Source of the DNA: Proteles cristata cristata
Taxonomy: Eukaryota; Chordata; Mammalia; Carnivora; Hyaenidae
Direction: 5' to 3'
Assembly (NCBI GenBank): GCA_017311185.1
Contig: JAESUZ010004534.1
Span: 2,875,501 to 2,939,500 of the forward strand
Length of the DNA stretch: 64,000 nt
The position numbers were made by a program, and so were the translations under genes. A model generated the notes under the pieces. It had not been told where the DNA came from. It saw only the letters and a program-made list of their open reading frames with translations, and searched no databases. Shown here piece after piece: positions 45,111 to 58,897 of the stretch (its first letter is position 1; each line of letters begins with the position of its first letter).

Positions 45111-47767
45111 ATTGATCCAGTATACTTCCCTGATAGTAAAAGCAATCAACTTAAATATATAAACATTCATTTCAACTAGTTTGAATTGAGCTTTAGGGCT
45201 TCTACCTTTTAAAAGAAATGCTGAATCTTGACCAAAAATGCAGATTTTTTTTTAGACTTTGAAGCATTTTCCTCACACATGTAGAAACGCCTGATTTTAT
45301 TGTTTCAGTAATAATCCAAGTTCTACAAGTGAACTTAGGTCCAAGAGAAAAATTTACACCTTCAGAAACTAATCAAACTACAAAATGTAATTGTATGACT
45401 TAATATGGCCTAAGTTATCAGTCCTATTGTCAGAATATATTAATGGTATATTAGTAACTCCAATCCATTTCATAACTAACAAATATTTTTATGAATAATG
45501 AAAAAGAAACCAAGCTCAACTTGAAATGAACACACCTCTCAATGTTGCCTTCCTCTAGGGACTTGGTGTAGGAAGGAAAAAAGAGAGTGAGAAACAAAAC
45601 ATGAAATTGAGCACTGGTTTTTATTTACCACCTTATTTTTTAATGAAATTTGTTGAAGGATAAAAGATACAATACCTTCAGAATGTTTTTACATTAAGTT
45701 GACAGCCTTCTCTCTATTGCCTTTCTCCATTGTGTTTGTTTGTTGACCCATTTGTTGGCCTGTTAGTTAAGCCTTAAGCAGGTAATGGTTGTATTTGCAT
45801 TATATACCCTTCAGCTGAAGAAAGGTGGTACATCATGAGATGTGAAAAATATATACTTTCAACATGCATTGTTTCTTACAGTGACTTTATTGTTTGACTT
45901 TTGATTTTGAAATCAATTTATGGCCTATTACTTTAAAACAGATTTTCAAAATACAAAGGCAGATTATTTCCATTTAAATAAAGGCAGCAAATACAAAGAA
46001 GTATTAAAAGGTAATATTTTATGATTGTGACTAAATGAAGTTTTAAACAAGACTCACATAATTCTTAAACGCTAGATGACTACCCTATGTATCCTCTTTG
46101 TTTATATCTTACTCTCTCATACAACATCTCTCCCAATAGGGTACATTTATCACTAAATAGCTGTTCTGCAGTTTCAAACTCCTTAGCCATTTCTGCTATT
46201 GTTTTGTGAAATCACCCTTTGCTCCAAGGGAGCCATGCATTTGTTATGGGGACTGAAACAGTCTGCAATTGGCAAATGATGGCAGATCCCATCTGCTGCT
46301 GACATTTCCAAACTCTGTCATCAGCATTACTTCAGCCCCTCTGGACTGCATGCATTTCTAATTCCCTCTCTTTGTGCCTCATCCTACCTCCCCATTTTCC
46401 CAAAAGATTGCTTTCTTCTAATAACGGTCTAAGAATTATCATTTGTAATTCTCTCATGACCTGTGCAGCAATAAAGAACATTTATAATTTATGAACTGAA
46501 ACATCTCCAAAGATTGAAATGGACCCAGGGTATATTCCACACCTCACATCTGTACAGTGGGTTAGAAAGTCCATCCCCTCCTGTTCCTCCTGTTGGTGCA
46601 TGAGGCAGCCAGTCCTGCCACTCTGCCAAGACACACTGACTTTGCTGAACATATGACAGTTTACTGCCAAGGCAGGAAAATCCAGTAAAGGTTTCAGAAC
46701 ACCTGAGCATCCACGTGGGATTTTGGAGCAGGAAGGTTATTTGTTATACGACCTCACCTGTCTTAATTGACAGTCCAGAAAATTGAGTTGTGTCTCCACA
46801 AACTGATTCATAATCTACCCCACATCTTTTGGTACAGTCAGATAAAGTCGTCAGCGCATAGTAATTCATAAGTGGCTGTCTCAAATACTTAGAAGGAGGC
46901 TAGATAAAGCAGCTTACGTCCAAGGATCTCATGGAACTGCTTGGAGGATCTGAAATATATCCTAACATTAGCATTCAAGTCAAAAGTTACCTCTTCACTT
47001 ACAGGAGAACATAAAATACACTGGGGAAATTTTTAGCCTCATTTTACAGCCATGATTCATAGGCTTAATGATAGAGAATTGATCATACCAAAAACCACAA
47101 ATGTAAAATCCTCTCACCATACTATTCTTAGGCGATCTCTAAGTGCAAATAAAAAAAATAATTGTGACAAGTAAGATTCTTTTATTTGTCAATTCCAGTT
47201 CTTAAAATTCAATGAAGTTAAAAAGAAAATTGTGAGAGGCTGGGAGTTTGGGAATTCTTAATAATACACCCACTGGTCAAAAGCCAAATAGTTTTATAAT
47301 CCATTCTGAGATTCTTCCATCAATATTGTACCTATTAATTATCTGGTATATGAAGGCAACAATGACCAGAGCGTTCTACCAGATTTCCAAGAACTTAAAA
47401 CTAACAGAAATTAGGTTGTAATAATGCTAGTAAAATATACACACAATTGAAAGGAAATGAGCTTCAAGACTCTCAGCTCCTCTGAGAGTAATACAATCAT
47501 CGTGTAAATGAATACAAACACCTAACACCCAATCCAAATGGACTGGATGAAATCTCAGAGTGAAAAATCCAGAACGTGATTATAAGTTGGTAAACAGTAA
47601 TGCCCATGTGATTGTAATTTATCTAGAGGAAGACCATAAGAACAAAATCACAGTGGAGAGCTTGGAACATATGAATGGGAACTGGAAGAAATGAGAACTT
47701 GGCAGTGTTTATCCAGTACTACCCTGAGAGAAGAAACACTGAATCGAGGAAAAAACAACGTACTCCT
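45111..47767. other. Unique DNA, no gene or repeat recognised
   Basis: Long repeat-poor stretch by the standard of this window. I see no SINE or L1 and no convincing coding frame. It is a reasonable place to look for conserved non-coding elements by alignment. Confidence 0.5.
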
Positions 47768-49683
47768 AGAGAGATAAAATAGCATAACTCTTAAAAACAT
47801 TGGATTTAGACTCTGATTGCCTGGTTTGAATCCAACCTCTGAAACTCACCTGCCCTCCCGGAAGAGAGTTCATTCCTTAAATTCTGGTTCCTCCATTTTT
47901 TTCCATCTTCTTAGCAGGGAGGACACCTCCTAAGAGGTTACCTTCTGGGGCTGCTGGGAGGATTTATGAATTAATATAAACAAAGCAGGGAGGCAAGATA
48001 GCACAGAAATAGGAAGCTCCGTGCATTTCACTTGCACCCATCTCTCAAACAGAGAAGGCCTGAAGCCATAGGACACTGAGCCACAGGAGTTTGGGAGGAG
48101 AAAGAGACAGAGCACACTGGGAAGGCAACCTCATAAGTGCGTGAGTGCAAACTGGGGAAGATAAAAGCAGGCCGAGGCGGAGACATGGAGTGGGGGAGGG
48201 AGCCCGACTCACAGGCAGTCATGGGGAGTCTAGGGGAAAAGAAAGAGCAGCTGAAACTGCTCAAAGAACTGTCCCTGGAGAAGAGAAAAACCTTGGCTTG
48301 GAATGAGAGTGTTTTTAGTTCTACCTGGGGTGCTGACTTTGAACTAGGTGCCCGAAGGCACCAGGAAAAACTGCTCTGCTGCAATCTCGGCACCATCCCC
48401 AGAGGCACAGATGCTGCAGGCCTGAGGCTGCCTGCATTTAGGGCAGCGCTGAGGCAGCAGATCTGAGGCTGCGCCACTCCCCCTACCCCCAGCAGCAGGG
48501 AAGCATTGACCTGTGGGACTGGTTTCAGGCAGTATCAATAACTGTGGACTGGAACCTGGAAATGAGGCGGGGTGTGGGGCACTGAACACAGCCCACCTTG
48601 GCTACACACGGAGCACAGGGAGATCGGACCCAAAGGAATGATTTGCAATGCTTGGTTGAAGAAGGGAATGGGACGATGCCATTTTTCTCCCCACAACCAC
48701 CAAGGCAGGGCCTAAGGGAAAGACCTGCCTACACCAAACCATGCCCATCCCCGCTGGAGAGGAGCTTTTTTTCTCCTGAGCTCGGGGCAAGACCAACATG
48801 GATGCACTGTCATGATTAATTCTAGATAATTATTTCTATTCAGATATATTCTCCCTTTTCTCATTTGTAGCCCTCCATTCTGCTGGTCACCACACTCTGG
48901 TCACTGGTTTGCTTAAATAGTCACATTTAATCCATTCTCTAGATGTACATTCTACACCTCCGACACTACCTTTTGATCCCTCTCTGGAGTAATCAGACTA
49001 TATAGTTTCTCTGAATAGCATCTTCATTTCTTTCTCATCACCTCTAAACATATTCTACAATTTCTCCCTCTGAATCAAGCCTCTTAGTCTCTCTGCCTGG
49101 TCATTTCATTTCTAATTTTGCTCCTCCCCATCCTGTCATTTCTCTCTTTGTATACGCTCTTCCACCAGCACTGCATACACCCAGCTTTGTATTTGTAGCT
49201 GGAAATTCTGATTCTATGCGTTAGACTGTCTTTTGTCTTTTGAATTTTTTCTTTTTTATACATTTTTATTTTTATTATTTGTCTTCCTTCCTTCCTCTTT
49301 CTTTCCTTTTCTTTTTTTCTTTTTTTTGTATGTGTCCCTTCATTTTTTCTTTTTCTTTTTCCCTTTCGGTTTCCATGTTTGTTGGATTTGTCTGCACATT
49401 TGTGTACCTTTGTTCCCCGTGGGGTTGTCTGTCTGTTTTCTTTTCCAGTGCTACCTCAAGAAACACGCCAAATTACACACAGTGGAGAGTCCCAAATACC
49501 ACTACGAGTAGGGAAATAAAATAACCAAAGTCTCAACAAGAGAAACCAAGATACATCATTCCAAGAACACTTCCTGAACGGATAGGCCCTGGACAGTCAA
49601 AGATCCCTCTTTAATACAGCAGCACCTACAGGGGCAGAGTGTATAACAAGCTTTTAAAGTTAACAAGAGATAGAAAGCTAACC

Positions 49684-50620
49684 AAAACGACAAAATGGAA
49701 GAACTCTCCACCAAAGAAATTCCAGAAAGAAATGACAGCTAAAGAACTGCTCAAAACAGACAAAAGCAACATAACTAAAAAAGAATTTAGAACGATAGTC
49801 ATAAAATTAATCACTGGGCTTGAAAAAGGCATGGAAGACATCAGAGAAATTATTGCTACAAAGAATATGGAGCTTAAAAATAGTTGTGATGAACTAAAAA
49901 ATGCTATAAATGAGATACACAATGAAATGGAGGCGTCCAATGCACGGATTGAAGAGGTAGAGAGGGGAATAAGTGAATTAGAAGACACAATTATAGAAAA
50001 AGAGGAAGCCGAGAAAAGAAAAACTGACCCAGGAACACAAAAGGAGAGTTCTAGAGCTCAGCGATACAATCAAATGGAAAAATATCTGCATCATAGGAAT
50101 TCCAGAAGAGGAAGAGAGAGGGAAAGGTGCTGAAGGAGTTCTGGAACAAATTATAGCAGAGAACTTCCCAATCTGGGGATAGGAAACAGACTGAAATCCA
50201 AGAGACACAGAGACCTCCCCTCAGATGTAACTTGAATTGATCTACTGCATGACATATCATAGTGAAACTGGCAAAATATAAAGACAAAGAGAGAATTCTG
50301 AAAGCAGCTAGGGATAAAAAGGCTTTAATATACAAAGGGACACCTATCAGAGTGCTGACAGACCTATCTACTAAAACTTGGCAGGCCAGAAAGGAATGGC
50401 AGGAAATCTTCAATGTGATGAACAGAAAAAATATGCAGCCAAGAATCCTCTATCGAAGAAGCCTGTCATTCAGAATAGAAGGAGAAGATAAAAGTCTTTC
50501 CAAATAAACAAAAGTTGAAAGAATTTGTTACCACTAAACCAGCCCTACAAGAAATCCTGAGGGGGACTCTCTGAGAGAAATGTTGCAAGGAACTCAAGAC
50601 ACCAGAGACACCACCAAAAG
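49684..50620 (+). pseudogene. L1 ORF1 relic
   Basis: The position matching ATG 32211 reads ACG ('aaaacgacaaaatgg'), so the start is lost. The open stretch 49639-50133 covers the N-terminal tail and coiled coil ('NAINEIHNEMEASNARIEEVERGI'-type heptads), then shifts frame near 50030. The RRM and C-terminal domain resume at 50262-50507 ('KYKDKERILKAARDKKALIYK', 'TWQARKEWQEIFNVM', 'SFRIEGED') and end early at TAA 50505. ORF1p is the RNA-binding partner of ORF2p; not functional here. Confidence 0.85.
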
Positions 50621-50622
50621 CA

Positions 50623-53600
50623 TGAACCCCACGAAGGACACGAGGACTCTAAACCCATATTTTTGAATAATAACACTGAATGTAAATGTGCTGAATGTTC
50701 CAATCCAAAGACATAGGGTAGCAGAATGGATAAAAAAACAAAATTTATCTATTTGCTGTCTACAAGAAACTTATTTTAGACTGGAGGACACCTTCATATT
50801 GGAAGTAAGGGAATGGAGAAATATCTATTTCTACTGGAAGTCAAAAGAAAGCTGAGGTAGCTATACTTATATCCAACAAACTGGAATTTAAAGTAAAGGC
50901 AGTAACAAGGGATGAAGAAGAGCATTATATAATAATTAAAGGCTCTATCCATCATGAAGAGCTAACAATTATAAATGTCTATGCACCTAATATGGGAGGA
51001 CCCAAATATATAAAACAGTTAATCACAAACAGAAACAATCTTCTGGACAAGAATGTGCTAATAGCAGGGGACTTTAATACTCTACTTACAGCAATAGATA
51101 GATCAACTAGACAGAATATCACTAAAGAAACAACGGACTTGAATGACACATTGGACTAGAATGATCTGACAGATATATTTAGAACTCTACATCCTGAGGC
51201 CATGCAACCCACTTTCTTCTCAAGTGCCCATGGCACATTCTCCAAGATAGATTACATACTGGGACATAAAGTAGCCCTCAATAAATATAAAAGAATTGAG
51301 CTCATACCATGCACACTTTCAGATCACAATGCTATGAAACTTGAAATCAATCATAGGAAGAAGTCTGGAAAACCCCCAGAAACATGGAGGTTAAAGAACA
51401 CCCTACTAAAGAACGAATGGGCCAATCAGGCAATTAGAGAAGAAATTTAAAAATATATGGAAACAAATGAAAATGATAATACAATAATCCAAACCCTATG
51501 AAATGCGGCAAAGGCAGTCCTAAGAGGAAAGTACACTGCACTCCAGGCCTATTTCAAGAAATTAAAAAAAGCGCAAGTACAAAATCTAACAGTGCACCTA
51601 AAGGAACTAGAGGGAGAGCAACAGGAGCACCCCAAACCCAGTAGGAGAAGAGAAATAATAAAGATCAGGGAAGAAATAAACAATATAGAAATGAAAAAGA
51701 CAGTTAAACAGATCAATGAAATCGAGAGGTGGTTTTTCGAAAAAATAAACAAAATTGACAAACCTGGAACCAGGCTTCTCAAAAAGAAAAGAAAGAGCAC
51801 CCAAATAGACAAAATCATGAATCAAAATGAACTTATTACAACCAACCCCTCAGAAATACAGCAATCATCAGGGAATACTATGAAAAATTATATGCCAACA
51901 AACTAGACAACTTAGAAGAAATTGAAAAATTCCTAAAAACAGACACACTACCAAAATTCACATGGGAAGAGATAGAAAATCTGAACATACCCATAAGTAG
52001 TGAAGAATCAGTTATCAAAAACTTCCCTACAAATAAGAGCCCTCAGCCAGATGGCTTCCTTGATTAATTCTACCAGACATTTAAAACAGAATTAATACCC
52101 ATTCTTCTCAAGCTATTCGAAAAAATAGAAATCGAAGGAAAACTTCCAGACTCATTTCATGAAGCCAGCATCACTTTGATTCCCTAGTCAGACAGAGACC
52201 CAGCAAAAAAAGAGAACTACAGGCCAATATCCTTGATGAATATGGATGCAAAAATCCTCAACAAGATACTTGCAAATCGAATGCAATAGCACATAAAAAG
52301 GATTATCCACCATGATCAAGTGGCATTCATTTTTGGGTTACAGGGCTGGTTCAGTATTCACAAATCCATCAATGTGATACATGACATTAACAAAGAAAAG
52401 ATAAAAACCATATGATCCTGTTAATAGATGCGGAAAAAGCATTTGAAAAGATATAGCATCCCTTCTTAATAAAGACCCTCGAGAAAGTCGAGACAGAAGG
52501 AACTTACCTAAATATCATAAAACCCATCTATGAGAAGCCCTCAGCTGACATCATCCTCAATGGGGTAAAACTGAGAGCTTTCCCCTGAGATCAGGAACAC
52601 GACAGGGATGTCCACTCTCTCCACTGTTGTTTAATATAGTGCTGGAAGTCCTAGCATCAGCCATCAGACAACAAAAGGAAATAAAAGGCATCAGAATGGG
52701 CAAAGAAGAAGTCAACTTTCACTTTTTGCAGACGACATGAAACTCTACATAGAATACCCAACAGACCCCACCAGAAGCCTACTAGAACTGATCCATGAGT
52801 TTAGCAAAGTTGCATGGTACAAAATCAACATACAGAAATAGGTTGCATTTTTATACACCAATACTGAAGCAAGAGAAAGAAAAATAAAAAAATCTGATCA
52901 CATTCACAATTGCACAAAAACAATAAAATACCTAGGAATAAACCTAACCAAAGATATAGGAGATCTATATGATGAAAACTATAGAAAACTTATGAAGGAA
53001 ATTGAAGAAGACACAAAGAAATGGAAAAACATTCCATGCTCATAGGTCAGAAGAATAAATCTTGTTAAAATGTCATTACTACCCAAAGCAATCTACACAG
53101 TCAGGGCAATCTCAATCAAAATTGCACCAGCATTCTTCTCAAAACTAGAACAAACAATCCTAAAATTTGTATGGAACTACAAAAGATCCCGAATAGCCAA
53201 AGTAATACTGAAGAATAAAACAAAAACGGGAGGCATCACCATCCCAGACTTTAGCCTCTACTACAAAGCTGTCATCATCAAGACAGTATGGTATTGGCAC
53301 AAAAACAGACACATAGACCAATGGAATAGAATAGAGAACTCAGAATTGGACCCATAAATGTATGGCCAACTAGTCTTTGACAAAGCGGGAAAGAGTATCC
53401 AATGGAAAAAAAGACAGCCTCTTTAACAGATGTTACTTGGGGAACTGGACAACAACATACAGAAAAATGAAACCAGATCATTTTCTCACACCATACACAA
53501 AAATAAACTCAAAATGGATAAAAGACCTGAAAGTGTGAAGCAAACCATCAAAACCATAGAAGAGAAAGCAGGAAAAAACCTCCTTGACCTCAACCACAGC

Positions 53601-54481
53601 AATTTCTTACTTGACACATCCCCAAAGGCAAGGGAATCAAGAGCATAAATGAACTATTGGGACCTCATCAAGATGAAAAGCTTCTGCACAGCAAAGGAAA
53701 CAATCAATAAAACTAATGGGTAACTGACAGAATGGGAAAAGATAGTCGCAAATGACATATCAGGTAAAGTGCTAGTATCCAAAATCTATAAGGAACTCAC
53801 CAAACTCCACACCCGAAAAACAAATAATCCAGTGAAGAAATGGGCAAAAGATATGAACAGACACTTCTCCAAAGAGGACATCCAGATGGCCAAGAGACAC
53901 ATGAAACGATGCTCAGCATCGCTCCTCATCAGGGAAATATAAATCAAAACCACACTGAGATACACCCCATGCCGGTCAGAGTGTCTAAAATGAACAAATC
54001 AGGAGACTCTCGATGCTGATGAGGATGTAGAGAAACAGGCACCTTCCTACACTGTTGGTGGGAATGTAAACTGGTGCAGCCTCTCTGGAAAAGTGTGGAG
54101 GTTCCTGAAAAAATTAACAATAGAACTCCTCTATGACACAGCAGTAGCACTACTAGGAACTTACCCAAAGTATACAGGAGTGCTGATGCATAGGGGCACT
54201 CCAATATGTACTCCAACATATGTACCCCAATGTTGAGAGTAGCACTCTCAACAATAGCCAAAACATGGATAGAGCCTAAGTGTCCATCACCTGACGAATG
54301 GATCAAGAAGATGTGGTTTATCTATAGAATGGAATACTACATGGCAATGAGAAAGAATGAAATCTGGCCATTTGTAGCAACATGGATGGAACTTGAGGGT
54401 GTTATGCTGAGCAAAATAAGTCAGGCAGAGAAGGACAGATACCATATGTTCGCACATATATGTGGATTAGGAGGAAGCTAA
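50623..54481 (+). pseudogene. L1 ORF2 relic, full length
   Basis: Starts at ATG 50623 (MNPTKDTRTLNP), interrupted by TGA at about 50665. The endonuclease domain includes GDFNT (about 51068-51082) and 'HGTFSKIDYILGH'. The reverse transcriptase region keeps FADD (52725-52736) and '[11 protein letters not shown]'. 53070-53357 carries '[16 protein letters not shown]'-type sequence, and the C-terminal tail '[16 protein letters not shown]' ends at the natural stop 54481. The cysteine motif is damaged (about 54010-54070). Many stops and frameshifts make it inactive, but it is the only copy here retaining every ORF2 segment, so it is a useful ruler for deletions in the others. Confidence 0.9.
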
Positions 54482-54775
54482 TGGAGGATCATAAGGTAGA
54501 AGAAGGGGAAAAATAGTGAGGGAGAGGGTGGGAGGCATACCATGAGAGACTCTTGAATGCTCAGAACAAACTGAGGGCTGATGGGGGTGAGGGAGAGGGG
54601 AAGGGGAGTAATGGACATGGAGGAGGACACTTGTGGGGATGAGCACTGGGTGTTATATGTAAACCAACTTGACAATAAACTATTTAAGGGAAAAAAAACA
54701 AAAACAAAAATAAATAAATAAAGCATTTATACTATTGTGCCTAACAACATGATTAATAAATATTACCATATATTG

Positions 54776-56415
54776 TTATAACTCCACGGAGGATCAGGGA
54801 TGATTCAATAGGCCCTACCATCCACTGGTTGACATCTTTAAGATTACCCATCTCCTTTTACTTAAATTCCAGACTTACCAAACAGCCTTTAAATGATTAA
54901 TTCAGTCTCCCAGGCACCCTAATTCAACAAAGTGGGTGCCCTAGATGAGGTTATGAATATTCCTTCTCATCTTCTGTTACTCCATTGTGATCTGACAAAC
55001 TGGCAGTCTGCTTTGTGTATTTTAGTCTCTTATGGAATGGTTAGAATAAGAGGTCAGCCTCTCTCAGTCTGCTCTACTCTAGGACTCTGACAAAATTCAT
55101 CAACATAATGCCGCCAGGCAGTGACTCTTAGTTATAATTTTACATCTTCACACTTTCACACCTTCTCTTGAAGACATCCCCTTCACACCATCTCCTGATA
55201 AACATCCCCTTTCCTTCCCACAATGCCAATTAAAATATCTGCATTCTGGAATGAATAGAACATTGTTTATCCATTATTGTGAGTTTATTTAATTGTAATT
55301 TAAGTCTGATAAGCTTGATCCCTAAGGTTTAGCTTAATTTAAATCCAAATGGATGTTCTACACCTTTTCCTTAAAAACAAGATACAACTGATCCACCACA
55401 TTTAAAACAGGCATTCAGAGCTGATTTTTTTTTTACCAATTAATGTAAAACTTTAAAACCCTGATTTAATCTGATTAAGCAAACTGGAGTTGACAAATGC
55501 AGATGCTGTGGTAAAATCTTTAATTTGAAAGACAATGTATTCTTAAAGAAGCTATCTTCAACAATTCCTTTTGCTTTTCTATATTTAAGTATTTTCACAA
55601 AGGTATTCCTTAGACGGTCCAGCAAATATAAGTAAAATGACATTTCCTTTATCAAAAGAATCAATCTTTCTAAAATGTATTACACATTCATCCCCAGCTG
55701 AGGTAAAGAAAAGAAATTCTGCTGAACATAATTTAATTTTTCTTGATGGATCAAGGATTGTCATCATGAACATTAATTATTGTGCTCTGCTGTGCACTCT
55801 GGGATCATGATATATGGAATAGATTATTCCTCCTTTGAATTTTTCACGACAGTGGAGCAGTTTTATTTTTTTCTTTCTCTTTCCAACTTTTTGTCTGCTA
55901 TTTACTGTCTTTTTTTAAACTCTTCTATTTATGTTTAATTGTATTTTGAGCTTATGTAAGGAAAAGAACATAGTTTGGAGCCAAAATATAAGCCTTTTTA
56001 TCCCCCTCAGCTTACTTCTGAACCAAACTAATCAGGAAAAGTATAGATAAATGAATAATCAAATATCAGTTTTACTATTGATATCACTGAAATCCATGGA
56101 TGTGACCCAGTTCTGAAAACTATGGGATTCTTGAAACTAAACCCCACAATATGACAGACTTACCCCCAACACCAGGCTATATTGCAGGTACTGGCCCAGT
56201 AAAAGGTATAGCACAGAGAAGCAACTTGAAAGCAGCTTGTTCCCAAAAGGAAAAGAAAGAAAGGAGCTAAAATCTTGCTCCTGAGTTTCCTCCTGCTGGA
56301 GGAAATGAGGAATGTGGAGAGGCCAAATATGTAACACCATTGGATAGACTCATATATAGATCAATTAACAATGAGAAGGAAAATTCCATCCCAAAGAAAC
56401 CAAACATAAAGACTG
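54776..56415. other. No gene recognised
   Basis: AT-rich unique DNA. Minus frames 55440-55664 and 55585-55773 overlap in different frames and show no domain. No young repeat. Confidence 0.5.
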
Positions 56416-56605
56416 AAATCTCAACTCCACCACAACTGTGTGAACATGATGTTGGGCAAATTACCAAACTTCACTAACACCCAATTTATCTGTCTTTAAA
56501 TGAATACAAATAAATGAAAAGAATACTGTGCCTAATTCACTGAGTTATTGCAAACATTAAATTAAATAATAAATGCAAAGTAAAGGCTGTCCATAATTAC
56601 AGCTA
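56416..56605 (+). mobile_element. MIR SINE
   Basis: Forward MIR core: 'tctcaactccaccacaactg', 'tgttgggcaaattaccaaac', 'tatctgtctttaaatgaata', 'gagttattgcaaacattaaa', then 'aataataaatgcaaagtaaa'. Its tRNA-like head is missing or unrecognisable. Confidence 0.75.
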
Positions 56606-57250
56606 CCTTCACTACCACTTCTCTTCCTCCCCCACCTCTTGTCTGTTCCTTGGCTTCACCACCAAGGAGATATGGCATAGGTAATATTTGCAAATTAGTG
56701 AAAGTGTACCTTTCTATAAGTTACTTACCAGTTACTCAGTAATCTTAGTTTGGCTTTTCTTAGCTGTTTTCATCATGTCTTGAGCTTAGAGGCTTTTTGT
56801 CTGTACATTATTTGGAGGTTTATCAGGTTTACTGTTACTGAGCAGCAGTAGCAAAATTCCTCAGACGTTACTCTTTATATATAACAGCAAATATTAAGTG
56901 CCTGAGTTCACAAAGTATAAAACATGATCCCTTCTTTTATAGGAGCTTGAAACCTAATTTTAAAATAACTATCATAATCGTTTCAACCCAAAAATGTCTG
57001 TGATAGGCAGTGCAGTTAGGAGAGACAAACTAACTGAATAAAAGCAACAACAGAAGGCTGTTATCCTGCATCTAGAATGGGAGAATGCAAAAGAGTCAAG
57101 TCCAATAACGAAGTTCAAAGAGTGTGAGGGGGTATATCAGTACCAAAAAATAATAATAATAACAGAAGTCCACATTTACAGGTTAAAAATGAATAGGGAA
57201 ACAATACCAACATTTCAGGATGATTGAGTTTCTTAACATCCGGTGAATCA
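56606..57250. other. No gene recognised
   Basis: Unique-looking DNA up to the L1 start. A stretch near 56930 ('ataggagcttgaaacctaat') is reminiscent of L2-type sequence but too short to call. A small (TAA)n run lies at about 57147-57160. Confidence 0.5.
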
Positions 57251-58897
57251 TTGGGGGAGGAGCCAAGATGGCAGAACAGTATGGAAGTATTTTTTGTGTC
57301 TCTCCTCCATGAAATACAGCCAGATCACCACTAAACCATCCTGCACACCTAGAAAACTGATTTGAGGATTAACATAACAATAAGCACAACCTGAACCAAA
57401 AAATTCAGCAGGTACGAGGCATAGAGAAGTGAACTGGGGGGAAAGAAAAGCCAAAAGCCGCGGAGGGCAGGGGCTGTTTTTGCAAAAGGATGGAGAAGGG
57501 GGGAAAGGGGAGTGTGGAAAAAGCACTCTCCCCTCACCCTCACCCAAAGCAGATGGAGGAAAGTGGAAAAGTGGGAACAGCCCACAGGGACCAAACAAAA
57601 AAGGGAGAAAGGAGAAAGGAGAAGGTTTAAATTCCATTAAGACTCTATAAATAGGGGGAGCACACAGTCTGAGACTCTCCACCTCCATACCTGTTGGTAC
57701 TCTGGTTGGAAGGGCAAATCCCCAGGAACAGAGAGTGAAATCCGAGGGGTTCATGGGCCACACAGGGAGAGGTGGTTTCCCCCACTGGGTGGACGTTTGG
57801 TAGAGGCTGTGTGACCACCCCACAGCCAAAGGTCCCAGCAAACCCTGGAGAACAACCACATCAAGGAACAATGACTTTATGGGGGAAGCCTGGTGCCAGA
57901 AGTGTGTTGTGATTTACCATAATCCCTGAAATGGTCCTGAACATGATCCTGTGAACTTTTTCTGGGTCAGGCTGGCACTCAGCTGCAGTCTCTGGGTATT
58001 GGCAGCAGAAAAATCCCACGAATGTTCCTGGGTATGGGTGGGCAACTGGGAATTACTCGGTGAGACTCTCCCCCAGATGATCAAAAAAGATCAAAGATGC
58101 AATCCCTCATAAGTGAGTGGTTGGGAAACACAGCCACATCTGTATAAAACTCAGGAGGGAGGTGCCGCCTGGCAACTTGACAGCTTGGTCACGGACTGTA
58201 AAAGCAAGTAGTGGACAGAAGCTGAAGACAAAGGACAATTGCTGGTCTGGAAGAGCACAGAGTTCTGATACCAGACTGGCTAGCTGGGTGATTCCATTTT
58301 CACCCCACACCACATGCCCGTACATGCCTACATGTGGTACAACAATCCATTCCAGTAAGCTAGGCAGCGCCATCTAGTGGAGAATGGAGCCATTACACTA
58401 AGCCCCCCTCAACTGGTGTCGCTCTTCAGAGACACCACAAGTCTTTCCCCTCTGCTCAGTTTACAGACTATAATGTGCTTCATAGTTTGACTTCTAGGGA
58501 AAAACAATGTAATTTCAATCGTATTTCAATCTGTTTGATGGTCCATATTTTCTTTTATGTGAATACAGAAAAAGTTTATTTTTATTTTCAATTTTTATTA
58601 AAAATATTTTTAATTTTTTTCTACTATATTTTTTACTTTGTGTAAATTTTTCAAATTCTATTCTAGTTCCATTATTTTATTTTATTCTATTTCACTGTAT
58701 TCATTTTTTCAAATTTTCAAATATTTTCCTTTCTTTTTCCTTTTTTTTCTTTTTCTCTATTCTATTAAGCTCTTTTCAACAGCCAAACCAAAACACATCT
58801 AGAATCTAATATCATTTATTTGACTTTTTTGTGGGTTGTTTTTAATTTTTTACTTTTATTTTTTTTTACCTTATTAAGTCCTTTTCTTCCTTCAAAA

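Larger units (their letters stand above)
47988..54713 (+). mobile_element. Full-length felid L1 (6.7 kb), inactive
   Basis: Complete structure: 5'UTR (47988-49683), ORF1 (49684-50620), ORF2 (50623-54481), 3'UTR and an A-rich tail. Flanked by 'ataaacaaagca' (47976-47987) and 'ataaataaagca' (54714-54725), a 12-bp target duplication with one change. The 5' end keeps 'ggcaagatagcaca', a mutated form of the YY1-like site seen at 30289. More diverged than the 26.5-kb and 30-kb copies, with many stops. Confidence 0.95.
47768..54775 (+). mobile_element. MIR SINE split by a full-length L1
   Basis: Left part 47768-47987 begins 'atagcataactcttaaaaac', then 'gcctggtttgaatccaacct', and reaches 'ggatttatgaattaatataa'. 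The right part 54726-54775 continues with 'tttatactattgtgcctaac' and 'attaataaatattacc', the expected next part of MIR ('...tagaacagtgcctggc...ctcaataaat'). The two halves show that the 6.7-kb L1 inserted into a pre-existing MIR. Confidence 0.75.

Noticed and set aside
48028..48589. Overlapping frames on both strands up to 149 codons
   Set aside because: They fall in the 5'UTR of the 47988-54713 L1, upstream of ORF1, and overlap in conflicting frames.
57248..57871. 207-codon minus-strand open frame
   Set aside because: It lies antisense within the L1 5'UTR starting at 57251. It is Pro/Ser/Phe-rich from G-rich sequence on the other strand and has no recognisable domain or family.
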